From: Antedon bifida
Taxonomy: Eukaryota; Echinodermata; Crinoidea; Comatulida; Antedonidae
Reading direction: 5' to 3'
DNA length: 64,000 nucleotides
Assembly (NCBI GenBank): GCA_963402885.1
Contig: OY727094.1
Span: 24,182,501 to 24,246,500, forward strand
Below, one piece after another: positions 1-10,663 of this stretch. The translations under genes and the position numbers were made by a program. How positions within the stretch are numbered: the stretch's first letter is position 1; each line of letters begins with the position of its first letter. The notes beneath the pieces are model-generated. The model had not been told where the DNA came from. It was given only the letters and a program-made list of their open reading frames with translations, and did not search any database.

Positions 1-83
1 TTTTAATTTATTGTCAACACGCTGGCAATATAGCGTTAATAGTATGCATATTAATTTTCTTTAATGATTGTGCTTATTTTCAG

Positions 84-145
84 GTTTGGTAACTGTGGCA
101 TCAGAGAAAGGACCGTTTAATCATACTGTAATTACGAAAACGTGA
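84..145 (+). CDS. Possible terminal exon of a gene entering from the left (partial)
   Basis: A pyrimidine-rich tract ending in TTTTCAG at 77-83 looks like a 3' splice site. The two bases after it complete a codon, and the frame then runs for 19 codons (starting LVTVASEKGPF) to a TGA at 143-145. The other two frames close quickly. An AATAAA at 236-241 lies about 90 bases after the stop, as expected for a last exon with a short 3' UTR. No family can be recognised in so few residues, and any upstream exons lie outside the window. The support is the agreement of acceptor, short frame, stop and poly(A) signal; each could occur by chance in AT-rich DNA. Confidence 0.35.
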
Positions 146-235
146 TTGTTCACCCTAGACACAATAACCTTATGTATTTTAATTATGACAAACTTAAAAA
201 ATATATTTATAATCATGAATATTGTCGTTTGTAAA

Positions 236-241
236 AATAAA
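236..241 (+). promoter_or_regulatory. AATAAA poly(A) signal candidate
   Basis: This is a perfect AATAAA hexamer about 90 bases after the stop of the candidate exon at 84-145. The hexamer is common by chance in DNA this AT-rich, so the call rests on position alone. Confidence 0.3.
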
Positions 242-445
242 AAGAAAAAATATGTGAGAACAGTGCAAGTGAAATTTAATTTGCAGACAGAAGACAGATT
301 AGAAATAGTCTAATTTTTCTACAATTGCACTCTCTTTGTGGTGTTTATATTCGAACGAGACTTTATTTGTGATTGAAAAGCATCATACCAAATGTATGGT
401 TTACAAAAACCACACAATCTTCAATAACGATTATTAAATCACTGT

Positions 446-562
446 TCTGTGTATACACTATCAAACTAGTGTGATGTTTTCAAATAGGGTAGTGATATGA
501 TGCCATCATGTCCATTTGGGCACATCAATGTTGTAACATAAAGTTTGATAGTGTAGACAGAG
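446..562. mobile_element. MITE with CACTATCAAACT inverted ends, copy 1
   Basis: The left end reads ACACTATCAAACT and the right end is its reverse complement (AGTTTGATAGTGT), enclosing about 115 bp with no coding potential. A second inner inverted repeat pairs motifs such as CATGTCC and GGGCACATC. A diverged copy with the same ends and inner motifs lies at 16026-16154. Inverted ends, short length and a second dispersed copy fit a non-autonomous DNA transposon. The superfamily and target duplication are not resolved. Confidence 0.7.
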
Positions 563-3500
563 TTACACTGCTGGCGGGAATAGCAAAATGTGCAATATGT
601 AAAAATGACACTTCAACCACCACTCATTTACGATTTTGTACCTACCTTCAAGTCAAAGGTGGAATCGTGGAATAGGCGGTTATATTATACAAAATATTTA
701 TAAATATTCATTGTATTATTTTTGACATGAAGCCACCTTTGATTTTCATCTTGATTTCCTTAAATCAGTATTTGCATCTCGCACGCCACTCTTGGTATGT
801 TTAACCTCATAATTCTGATTTACAAACTCATCTAACCTAAGGGATTGCCATGGCAACGTAATCGTGTTTTAGACAGATATCATTGATGATGTACATACTA
901 AATTGATGTATGTCTAAAATAACCGTTAAGAAGGGACGAGGTAACAATTTATTTCTATAGGTGATGGAAAAAACATCAATACCCAGTAGCAATATTTGAT
1001 ACAGCAGATATAAAACAATACGATATTGCAGGGAAAGTAACAATTTGTGTGTCTCGTCTCGTTTAGTTAGCATGGACTTTTCGGCACGCTTGTGTGTGAG
1101 AAATTACCTATCAGACCGTCGATAGATAGTTATGTGGGCTACTTTATACAAAAGTAAAATGTAATACAGAATGGGATGATAAAAGAAAATAATTATTACA
1201 ATGTTTGTGTAAAAAGTGTAAAGACTAATATACGATTTTACTGAGAAATGCAATGCATACAGTACAATGTGTATACTAATGTGCCAGATAACAGTACATT
1301 GGTATGACGAACACATAATAAGGTAAATGGAGGTGAACATAGTCTACTGTTGGTTATATAATCAAAATGAGCTGTTGAGGGCGTTGATTTTATACACCGA
1401 AAATCTTATAATTCCTGGAGTATTAGTAACTTTTTAATTTTATGTGTTGATTCTTGTTCTTGTTTGTTCTCTGTCTCCTTCGATTTATTTTAATTTGATT
1501 GGAGGAGAGTGAAATTAGTGTAATTGTACTCTTTCCTGGTCTGATGTCAACTCCTCAAATGTATTTTTATGTAACAAAGAAATCTGATAACACAACTGGC
1601 TTATTCAGTTGGCCTTTCTCTACTTTTTTATTCTTGACTTCAAATTTTTATTTTAAAGTTTCTGTTTAAATTTATTTATTTAAATGTAGAATAAATGTTA
1701 TGTTTGATTGATGATATTCTTCTATTAAAGTTATAAAAGACAATATAAAATGATTTTTTTTACCATTCTGAAACACCAGAGGGCGTAAGCTGTTGAAATG
1801 GAATATGGAAATACAGCCAGGTAAGAGAGAGGTATAGTAATTGTGGCACTGATACAATTTAGTATTATTTGTGTAATTGTAATTCAATTCAAATTCATTA
1901 TTTAATCACAAAATCGTAAAACATAATAATATACAGATCAAGCTCGTTCATCATACAATTTTTTTTTTCAGGACTCGATAATTCCATAGCCGAAAATTCA
2001 AATAATAACTTTAAAATCCAAACTCTAGAGGGGGTAGTATCATAATTCTAAAAAACTATCATCAATCAGTTACCCGAATTAACCATCGTGTTTAGACATC
2101 CTGATCTGAATGTTTTCGAGGAAAATCTTTTGAACATTATATGAAGATTAGGAGAACAACAACAAAAAGTAAGATTATAATGTTCTAAAGTTTAGTGGGC
2201 TTAGTCACTAAAACAAATCAAAACTTGTACAAATTAAAAAATAGAACAGAAAAATAAAATTTGAATTTTTAATTTGAAGAATAATGCCGTTAAAAAAAAC
2301 ATTTTATATTTTGAAAGGTGTTTATGGAGAATTAAACAACAAGCCTATGCTAGGCTTACTCTTGACATTGTTTTGTTTGCTTGATTGTCGTCACCAACGG
2401 CCAACTATCCTACAGATAGAGGGTAGCAAATACTAGTTGGTTTGTCTGAGATTTGTTAGTATTTTGCATCATTATTGGTTATTCTTAACATCTTTTTTGT
2501 TAAATCTCCAGATTTGTTTGACAATTTCTAAAAATTCACCAGAATTTTATAACCCAGGAATCGACATGTTTGTAGTTCGGATAGAGGCGAACCAGTCCCG
2601 ATTAGCTCATGCGAGCCCGATCTTCGTCTACCGGTTGTATGCAGATCGTTCACGACGGTCGTCAATACAATTTTCCGTATGGTTTGTGGCAGGGAATATG
2701 TTTTCTAGCTTGTTTTGTCATGGGCCCGATCGTCTATGACATGGACAGCAGGACAATAAATAAAAAGAAGATGACGTTTTAAAACAATAATTATAGCAAA
2801 CAAAATGAATGAACAATGCGTAGTTACAAGCAACACGACTGGAATTTTTCCAATACTGCCCTCTTACGTAAGAACAAGCAACTGTGGTAACGGTATGTTT
2901 ATTTAGGTCTTTGAGTTTGAACCACAATCACAACGTATATTTTTACTTGTATATTCGGGGAGGGCTTTGGCAGTGTTGAGAGTGTAGGTCTATTACCGAG
3001 TAATGGGTTTTATTTTCGTATCTCGTATTAAAGTATCTTGGCACAAACGCAAGAACGTTATTTTTGCTTCTTCACGGGATACCTTTATTGTGTAGGGCTA
3101 ACTAGTCTTCGCTTGTGTTTACTGAACTTCCGAACATAGCTTTTGTTCAGAAGTATCATTGGAAAAGCAAAGACAATCAAAACTTTGGAAAGACTCACTG
3201 AGTACAGAGTTTTTGATATTTCGGTTTCAACACATACTTTAGCGCCCTCTAATACAGGTATTTTTGCACAATGTCCTAATTCCAAAATACGTTACCTCGG
3301 GATATTGATTGATTGAAACTCATTAGTATGGAAAACGATTTCATTAATAAATGAATGAATTATTTGGATGATGCTATCTATCTTTGTTCATTAGAATAAA
3401 GTTTTGTTTAAATAATTGATCGAATCATCTACAGTGTTCTTACTTTAAAAAGAAGAAACATAAACACTATAACTACATTAGGATCTTCCCTATATACTCA

Positions 3501-4309
3501 CGTAAATCATTATCTTTATGGTCATGTCTGGTTGGAAAATTAGTTACAAATAGTTAATTACATATTGTGTATTGGAGTAACTACATATTTCTACCCCACT
3601 GCACGATTAAGAGTAGCCCCATCTCTCTTGGGGATGGGAAAGAAATGATGATACACAGATGAAGGGGCAAGTCTTTCTAAGCGTCGTTCATTTGTCATTG
3701 GTACGCCCTTCAAAGGTTTGACGTCGGTGACGTGAGATGTTTTTTTTTATTATAAATATAAGTCACACAAAATCTATGTCGTAAACAATATATCCTTTAT
3801 TGAATGTAGTTTGTTTTAAGGATCACATTAATTAAAGGCAACGCAAATCGTAGTAAATGCAATAAGCATGTGTTACCAGCTAGCATAGTAATATTATATC
3901 GCCTTTCACCCCCAAAACTTCTTCCACCAAACCTCTTTCAGGTAAATGTCAATATCCTCAGTTTCCTTGTGTATATGTAGAAATCAAACGAAAAAAAAAG
4001 CAAAAACATACAAGTATGTGCATTATGTTTCTTTTAAGCAGGATTTTGTTTTCATTTTAAGATGTCGATCACGTTGCACTCACATGATTACATACATAAC
4101 TAAACAGTTATAAACTAGGCCTCTTGACTAAACTTGCATGTGGATATAAGAGAGTTGAAAAGATTTAAACATTAGTATCAATGTTCATGTTGGATGAATT
4201 GTAAGACATACAAAAAGCGTACAAATTGTACTATATGTTATGAAAAGTTTCAGACATTTTTCTTATATTTTTACATATATACAGGATACTCACGTGAGAG
4301 TTCAAATAA
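563..4309. other. Gene-free AT-rich stretch
   Basis: No coding region is supported here; the open frames are short and rich in I, Y, F and N, as chance AT-rich frames are. A slightly GC-richer patch at 2560-2740 contains two related CCCGATC-GTCTA motifs in tandem and may be an old repeat. CTCF-core-like AGAGGGCG sites lie at 1778-1785 and, on the minus strand, at 3243-3250. Confidence 0.6.
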
Positions 4310-4456
4310 AAGGAAATACAATAACTTCAAATCCCTTCCTCAAAACCCACTTTTAAAATCTTTAACTTTCTAAATGTTAATTCTGTCTATGTAAAGCGCA
4401 TTGAGGCTTTCAGCATAATGCGCTGTATCAAGTACCAGTTATTATTATTATTATAA
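4310..4456 (+). mobile_element. 3' end of an L2/CR1-type LINE
   Basis: The stretch GTAAAGCGCATTGAGG followed by an ATAATGCGCTGTATCAAG-like segment and a TTATTATTATTATTA tail matches the usual 3' terminus of L2/CR1 non-LTR retrotransposons (GCGCTATATAA, then a short tandem tail). About 70 bases upstream can be read as the end of the LINE ORF (a K-T-H-F-like motif) before the 3' UTR. The rest of the element is absent, as expected for 5' truncation. Confidence 0.6.
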
Positions 4457-4705
4457 CTTTAACATGGACAATTGTAGCTATTGTGAATAAAAAGTGAATT
4501 TATACTATACAATAGCACGAGTCTATTTTATAATATAGATGTTTTGTAGCCCCAAAAACATGAGAAATAAAAATTTCAGTTTCAGTTTAAATTTATTTTA
4601 CCATTTCAATTTCTGAACATAAAAGATAAACAACTTATTTGAATGGATAACCGTAAGAGCGAAGCTCGTTTTCCGGTCACCCATTATTGCAGTAACATTA
4701 CAACA

Positions 4706-4920
4706 ACATGAAGACAGGACAAAGGTGCAATACAAAAATGCAAAATACTGAAAATATGCTGTGGGTATCAGTGGCTGGATCTCAATGGAGATACAAAAAA
4801 AGCGAAAAGCTAAATCAAAACGATGAAATAAATCAGCCAGAAAAGTTAGCAGAGCTTTCGAGCAAAACTAGCCCTTCATCAGTGCAAGTGAAGGAATTTG
4901 GATAACGTCATAGCATAAGA
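4706..4920 (-). mobile_element. Penelope-like terminal repeat with hammerhead-like core
   Basis: On the minus strand this runs from CTATGACGTTATCC through CACTTGCACTGATGA to GAGATCCAGCCACTGATACC. The same sequence recurs at 52085-52370 (two copies, inverted), 63755-64000, and in worn form at 24128-24230 and 38120-38245. It lies just downstream of a decayed Penelope-type endonuclease on the same strand, so it is best read as that element's terminal repeat. The minus strand carries CTGATGA (4876-4882), one extra A, a GGGC/GCTC stem closed by one G-U pair, then GAAA (4856-4859): the order of a hammerhead ribozyme core. Confidence 0.65.
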
Positions 4921-5104
4921 ACTGGCAAGTGCTGCCTGGATGGACAGGAATAAAAGAAATACAACAAAAGGAGACAGGGTGGTGGGTGGAGACTGAATAA
5001 GAGTAGAAAACAAAGAAGGCAGCTTAGTAGAGGTATAAACAATTTTGGAATGAAACTAAAAAACAGCTTAAATGGTGGTTAATATTGAAACTTAAATGTT
5101 GGTA

Positions 5105-5530
5105 GTCAATGGAATAATTTTACAGATCTGGGAGTATGTCCAAAAGGTTTTGTGGTTTTAAGTTGTAATTCTCAGTTGTTTTCTTTGCCTATGCGAGATT
5201 TGTCCATTTGACATCGTGGTCTATTGCAATATCTATGAAATTTGCAATCGAGTGACCAGCTGAATAGAAATGTTCGGCAACAGGTTGATCAAGCTTTAAT
5301 GTTTAATGTTTTTTGATCTGTGTTGTGTCATTCTCATACAGCGCGTGTTTTTTGTTTCCCCGACATACTGTTTACCACAAATATTACTGTATATGAGATA
5401 CATGACGTTTTTATTAGACAATTAATTGATTGTCTTATCCAAAATATGCGGCCAGTTTGGTTACTCTTAAACTTTTCAGTAGAGTCAAGTTTTGCAAGAT
5501 TTGCCGCAAAAGTAAAATGCCCAAATTGTG
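5105..5530 (-). pseudogene. Decayed Penelope-like element, 3' ORF end with GIY-YIG endonuclease
   Basis: In Penelope-like retroelements the C-terminal GIY-YIG domain nicks the target to prime integration. Translating the minus strand in shifting frames gives, in order, an F-K-S-N-x-T-G-R-I-F-x-I-R-Q block (about 5480-5440), a linker with I-N-C, YLIYSNICGKQYVGETKNT (about 5406-5350; QYVG is the YIG-like strand), an R-M-T-Q-H-R-S helix, and L-D-Q-P-V-A-E-H-F with S-A-G-H-S-I (about 5290-5245). Several frameshifts and in-frame stops show it is dead. The upstream reverse transcriptase is missing; a tRNA-headed SINE lies at that edge. The element's hammerhead-like terminal repeat follows at 4706-4920. 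Confidence 0.75.
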
Positions 5531-5534
5531 GCTG

Positions 5535-5606
5535 TCATGAGAGTTAATTCGAACCGGCGACCTCTCTCTTACAGGGCGAGTATCATACTACTAGACCACA
5601 GAGCCA
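5535..5606 (-). pseudogene. tRNA-Pro-like pseudogene or SINE head
   Basis: On the minus strand GGCTC-(N)-TGGTCTAGTAGTATGAT resembles the acceptor and D-arm of metazoan tRNA-Pro. A CTCGC-loop-anticodon arm follows, then GGTCGCCGGTTCGAAT, a good B box. The anticodon loop reads CTGTAAG instead of the Pro loop and the 3' acceptor strand does not pair, so it is not a working tRNA. It abuts the broken end of the Penelope-like element and two related SINE units, so it is probably a SINE head. Confidence 0.5.
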
Positions 5607-5662
5607 TATATGGTATTATTGCAGATTTTCACCCACCAGATACAACAACAATTTAACATTCT

Positions 5663-5978
5663 CGGCATGGTACGGCGGAACAGCACTAGTCCCTCAATTG
5701 TACGCACGCGCACCAGAGATCAAATTAATACGCCTCATCTTTCAGTATTTTATTCACGAAGCGGGATCTCTGAAGAGATAGTATTTTATATATAAACATC
5801 ACAAGCACAGAATAAATTCTTAACCGGTCGGTGATATACCGAAATTTAATTAATTATTATTGATAAAGATAAGATGAGGAAATCTGTGAGAATGAGAAAA
5901 AGTCACTCCAACCGAGACTCGAACCCGGAACCTTCTGCTTGATATGCAGATGTTCTAACCATTAGACCACTTGGGATT
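5663..5978 (-). mobile_element. tRNA-derived SINE, copy 1
   Basis: The minus strand starts with a tRNA-like head (5976-5907): TGGTCTAATGGTTAGAAC is an A-box region, a TCTGC/GCAGA stem closes a loop with anticodon AUC, and GGTTCCGGGTTCGAGTC is a B box. The body continues to about 5663 and ends in an ACGCACGCGCACC / GGTACGGCGGAAC stretch. The body is shared with the unit at 6012-6290, so the two are tandem or nested copies of one SINE family. Confidence 0.65.
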
Positions 5979-6011
5979 TCATGGTATTGTTCAAACTCGA
6001 TTGAATAGCGA

Positions 6012-6290
6012 CTCTTTACCATTATCGGCGTGGTACGGCGGAACACCATTAGTCTCTCAATTGTACGCACGCGCACCAGAGATCAAATTGATACGCCCTC
6101 ATCTTTCAGTATTTTATTCATGAAGCGGGATCTCCGAAGAGATACTTTTATATAAAACTTTTATATCAGGCACAGAACACCCGCCCGGTGATATATTGAA
6201 AATGTAATTAATTAATTTGAAACGATAAAGATGAGGAAATCTGAGACTCGAACCCGGAATATAGGTCCTTGCCGTTTAATGGTATTCATA
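6012..6290 (-). mobile_element. tRNA-derived SINE, copy 2 (head partly lost)
   Basis: The body matches the 5663-5978 unit over most of its length, including TACGGCGGAAC, TTGTACGCACGCGCACCAGA and the GAAGCGGGATCTC block. Only the B-box end of its tRNA head remains at about 6243-6262 (GAGACTCGAACCCGG on the plus strand). It was probably truncated after insertion. Confidence 0.6.
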
Positions 6291-8339
6291 CCCAGGTCTG
6301 CCCTGAAATTCTGCAAACGCAAGTCATTTGATGTTCTTATAATAAGACTGTGTTTCTTACTTTACTTTACTTGGTAGATTATTATTTACAAATTAAACAT
6401 AACAATTGCTTTTTGTAATTTATGAATATCATAGATATTGCTTAAGCGTTTAAATTTAAAAATAAAGGAGCAGTAAAATTAGGCCATTAGCCATTTTTCG
6501 CTTCCGGAGGAAAAATACCATAACAATAATTATTTTACTAACAGACGAAATAAACGGAAAATGATAACCAAAATCCATTTTATGACAGACAATTTTACTA
6601 TTTTTTGCCTGAAATTACAGTTTTTTTTCAGGTAAATATTTTTTACGGTGTATATTATTGTAAATGTCCGGTAACTTCTTACTTCACAGAAAACGACAAT
6701 GGCACTACAAACATATCGATAATAATGACACATTATTTATTGCGAAAACCAATAGCCTAGATGCACTGACTATGTTTAAATAACATATGGTATTATAAAA
6801 CTGATTCCGAGAAGCAAGCCATTATTCAACGGTTCGATCTTTATTTGATCATCAAAGGAATATTTATTACGCATTTTAAACTTTCGTTTGTTTTTGTGTC
6901 ATGTGTCGTGTTTATAATACACTTAAATATTCATAATTATTAATATACAGAAACTGTATATAATCTAGTGACTTTACGAACAAACCATCTGCTTTTTGTG
7001 ATTAATTTCAGTGATGTTTGTATTACTGTAACCTATCCGACATATTATGTCTTGATGTATAATGAACAATAAACCCACGCGTATAGTTCAAGTGTGCCTG
7101 TATATCGAAAAGAAAAGCTTTATAACTCATTAAGTGGCCTAGCAACCAGAAACATATAATATGAAATTTGTAATTTTCTTTTTATCCAGGTAGTCTACCT
7201 AATATATCACTTCAAAAATCAGCTGCTCTAATCCCACAGTATTATTGAAAGCGGATTGGAAGACTTCGATGTATTCTAAACTCAAAACTAACTTATTATT
7301 AATTTCCGCACAAGATCTTACCCACATCTTTGATAATGTTCTTGGTTATGTTAAACAATAATGATATTGTTTTTTCCCAGTGAAATATTTCTCGTTTTGG
7401 TTGCTATGAACATTGCATGTAACCCAGAATACTTTACCTCTATTAAATCGGCGTATTTATTCCCTATTAATTTATAAGAGAATGTTTCGACCCACATCCA
7501 ATGTATCGGTTTCATCAGATAGTTTTCGACTTGGTTTGTATTTCACCACCTGGAGAAATGTTGTGTTGGCTTTGTAGAAATAATATCTGGAAAGATCGAG
7601 GTTTTTAGTTTGTCTTTCCGTCTTTGGTAATAATACTTAAATACACATTGCGCTGCGTTTTATCTCAAGGTAATAAATGTTCTCAAATTACAAACGATGA
7701 TATTATGCACATTGATGATGCATTTTGTATTTCACTTGTTCGGCTGTCGTGAATATTGAAATATTAAAATAAATTTTTGAGAAATGTTTCCTAAATTTCT
7801 ATTTTAGAAAGATAGTAATAAGAAAAAAATGGAAACAATAGTATATACACTGAAGGAAACTAAACAGGAACTTCAAAAACGATTAAACAATTCCTTCTTT
7901 TCTCATCCCTTTTTCATAACCACGCCTCGTTAACATAAATAATTGATTTCTGATCAAATAGAGAACATTAAATTAAACTGATTGATTTTTATTAATTTTG
8001 TACTGCCTAATTTAATATGTGGCTTTAAGCTATTTATCTGTTGAAATGGGTTAATACATATGTAATAAATATATGCGTGGCGTATAGTCAATTATCATTT
8101 CTGAATTACAGAGTCAATTTGCTATTGCGATGTGTTCGGTAGTGTTATATCGTCTTCGAAATTTTTCCATAGATTGAACATGAATTGTTGTCTTGGCTTT
8201 AGGACCCCTTTGGTAGTACGGAGTGTTCTTTTGTGTCTGGGTAAACTGGTATATAATATTGGTGCTATACCAGGTACCCATTTGTAGCCTACACATGGGA
8301 GTGGAGAGAGGAAAACGTGTTTTGCCTAATGATATAAGC
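6291..8339. other. Gene-free AT-rich stretch with a worn MITE fragment
   Basis: No gene is supported. Around 6568-6660 the sequence (ATCCATTTT, GCCTGAAATTACAG, TTTTCAGGTAAATA) matches the middle of the TTAA-flanked MITE family seen intact at 30251-30597, so it is an old fragment of it. Nothing else is recognisable. Confidence 0.5.
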
Positions 8340-8411
8340 AATGCGACGACCGTTGGACTCGAACCCATGATCTCTCAATTTGTAGTCAACACACTGCGTC
8401 ACACGCCCTTA
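8340..8411 (-). pseudogene. tRNA-like pseudogene / SINE head
   Basis: The minus strand carries an A-box-like TGACGCAGTGTG (8391-8402), a weak anticodon arm around GACTACAAA, and a perfect B box GGGTTCGAGTCC (8355-8366), spaced as in a tRNA. The acceptor strands pair poorly and no SINE body is evident. It is a tRNA relic, not a functional gene. Confidence 0.45.
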
Positions 8412-8526
8412 TAACAATATTAATTGTAAAGATGTTGTGTATTTCTCATCCAAGCGTTAGTTACTTATCGTAGGCTAATAGACCAATCACCAACTGAAAA
8501 TGTAAACTTATTGACAGTTGGGCATT

Positions 8527-8569
8527 GTACCACCATGGACCTATAAATTATATAGGTCGATGGTACCAC
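8527..8569. repeat. Hairpin repeat with ATGGACCTATA arms
   Basis: The arm at 8527-8545 (GTACCACCATGGACCTATA) and the arm at 8551-8569 are imperfect reverse complements around a short AATTA loop. The same core appears as a perfect 10 bp stem at 50559-50585, so both probably mark ends of one transposon family. Confidence 0.5.
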
Positions 8570-10491
8570 GGAATGCGCTACAAACGTTCCTCAGTATTTT
8601 ACTTTAATTCAAACTTAAATTATCTTTTTTCTTTCCTTCCTGAAATTCCTTCCTCATGTGTACTATATATGTATAAAAACAGGTTAAAATTTACAAAACC
8701 AAAAGATAAGATTAAGAGAAGATTAAAAGGACCAAATAAGTAAAGAAATGATATCAAATATGAATAAAAATACAAATTATTGACGTTTAAATGTTGCATA
8801 TTGTCATTTATTTATAATTTACAGTTATTATGCTTGTTATCATGGTTGGATGGGCTATGACCTATTCACTACTTTATTTAATTAAACTAATTTATCATTA
8901 TCTAAGTCAAAGGTAAAGGACTCTTTCTTAAAATTAAGCTTATCATATCTTAATTTATGTTTTCCTTTCTTAACTTCAGCCGTCATTGTTTTCTAATTAC
9001 TCTGACTCTTGCTTCCATATATAGTGCGTTAAAAACATATCAAGCCATTAGCATATCAACAATGTAAATGTGTGATTCGGAGGGTCCATTGTAAAAATAA
9101 AGAAGACTACCAAACTTAATTTTACGTTCGTTTTTACCATTTATACATATATTATTCATTTCATACATCATTATCAGCATCACAGGTATAATTTACCACA
9201 ATGTGATATACGATAACGTTATGAGTTTTGGAGAGCCAAAATGGTGTCCTTGTCTATAGAAATGTTGTATAATGACAGTGACTTTGTTTCGGATCAATAT
9301 TATTAGTTTAAAAATGAAATGTTGACACATATGGCGTTTCATACGTATAATACTTGAATATTTTCCAGAAAGAAAATTGGTGGACTAGCATAAAAAAGAC
9401 AATAAATATACATACTTTGGGCAGGTCTAGAACTGGAACAGTCTGTGTATCATGTAAGCATGCAAGTTTACTTAAAACATTTCTAGTTTAACAAGAAAAT
9501 TTTAATCATGTATTTTACCACCATTTTTCATTTTTACATTTTAATTAACATCGTATCTAAAATTTTAAATGAAAACAAATATGGTTAATACTAAATTCAA
9601 GCATCTTATTTTGTAAATATACCTGTATTTTAACTACTTTAAACACTTACTTTTAATTGTCACAAATGTACTTATATGTATATAATATATTCATCACTGA
9701 GAATTTAAATAAACGTGAGAAGAACTCACACAAGATAAAAAAAAACATTTCTTCAAAACAGTATAAACCAATAATGATTGTTATCATTTTTACTATCATC
9801 TTATAAGACTTAGTATTAAATGTCGATAGTAATAATAATAGAGTAAATAATTACGGTCATAGAATATGTTTATACCGATATTGAATTATTTTGAAATAGA
9901 ATAGAATACGATGTATGATATAACATATCTTCTCATATTTTTATAATATTATGTAGTCAAGGAATGTTAAGAAATGTTGACGTGAGAGATGTCTAAAACG
10001 GTAATTATGTTTTAAGTTTATTGGTAATTACTCCAAAATGACATCGTAAAATCATGAGTGTTGGGTAAGTTGGTCCTAATGGATTCATCTACGGATGAGT
10101 AATTTATCTAATGCGAATCTAATGATGTAGCTATCATCAGCGATGTGCAATGCTCTCTTTAATACTTGTTTTTTCTTTATTGTAATGATGAGTGTATTTA
10201 TATTTTTGGGAATAATACAGTAATATTACTCTCGTGTAGTTTCTTTATTTTTTGTGCTATAGATATACTACTAATATTCTAGCAGTTTTTTTGCTGTGAT
10301 GTTCAATTAAATTCAATTCAATTTCAAGCTACATAAATGGCTTCATATAACAATATAAAAAAAACAAAAACAAAAAACAATGCTAAATCAATCACATTAT
10401 TAAATTCCAACATCATTATCATATCATAACAATGGTAAACATGCTGACAGATGGAAAAAAAGCAAATTCTGAACTGAAATAATTAACTGAT
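8570..10491. other. Gene-free AT-rich stretch
   Basis: No coding region, RNA gene or structured repeat can be supported. A-rich runs near 10,355-10,380 next to an AATTCAATTCAATTTC motif look like the reversed tail of an old retroposon. Confidence 0.5.
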
Positions 10492-10553
10492 GTCAACGAC
10501 TTTACCACGTTCTCGTCAGATCACCGAAGTTAAGCAATGTTGGGCCTGGTTAG
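10492..10553 (+). pseudogene. 5S rRNA pseudogene fragment (5S-derived SINE-like)
   Basis: GTCAACGACTTTACCAC resembles the 5' end of metazoan 5S rRNA. After an apparent deletion of about 15 bases come TCTCGTCAGATCACCGAAG, TTAAGCAATGTTGGGCCTGG and TTAG, which track the 5S internal control region (box A, intermediate element and box C) with few changes. The last third of 5S rRNA is missing or unrecognisable. It is a truncated pseudogene, or the 5S-derived head of a SINE3-type element. It ends about 35 bases before the Helitron-like palindrome. Confidence 0.7.
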
Positions 10554-10589
10554 AGCGAGAAAGGCAAATCTTACCAAGTTTCTTTAATT

Positions 10590-10621
10590 AGTTATCCGCT
10601 TGGTATACCAAGCGGATAACT
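10590..10621. repeat. Perfect 32 bp palindrome
   Basis: The half-site AGTTATCCGCTTGGTA is followed at once by its exact reverse complement. A related hairpin with the same AGTTATCCGC arms lies at 10664-10689, and its reverse complement GCGGATAACT lies just before the 3' hairpin of each Helitron-like copy. It is probably the remnant 5' tip of another copy of that element. Confidence 0.85.
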
Positions 10622-10663
10622 CCTTGTTATTGTATGAGATCAATATTTTTTTTCTGTATTATT

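Noticed and set aside
2437..2739. 100-codon open frame on the plus strand
   Set aside because: No domain, no splice or poly(A) context, and the GC-richer second half reads more like an old repeat.
5907..5976. Functional tRNA with anticodon AUC
   Set aside because: The acceptor stem does not pair and the sequence continues into a repeated SINE body; it is a SINE head.
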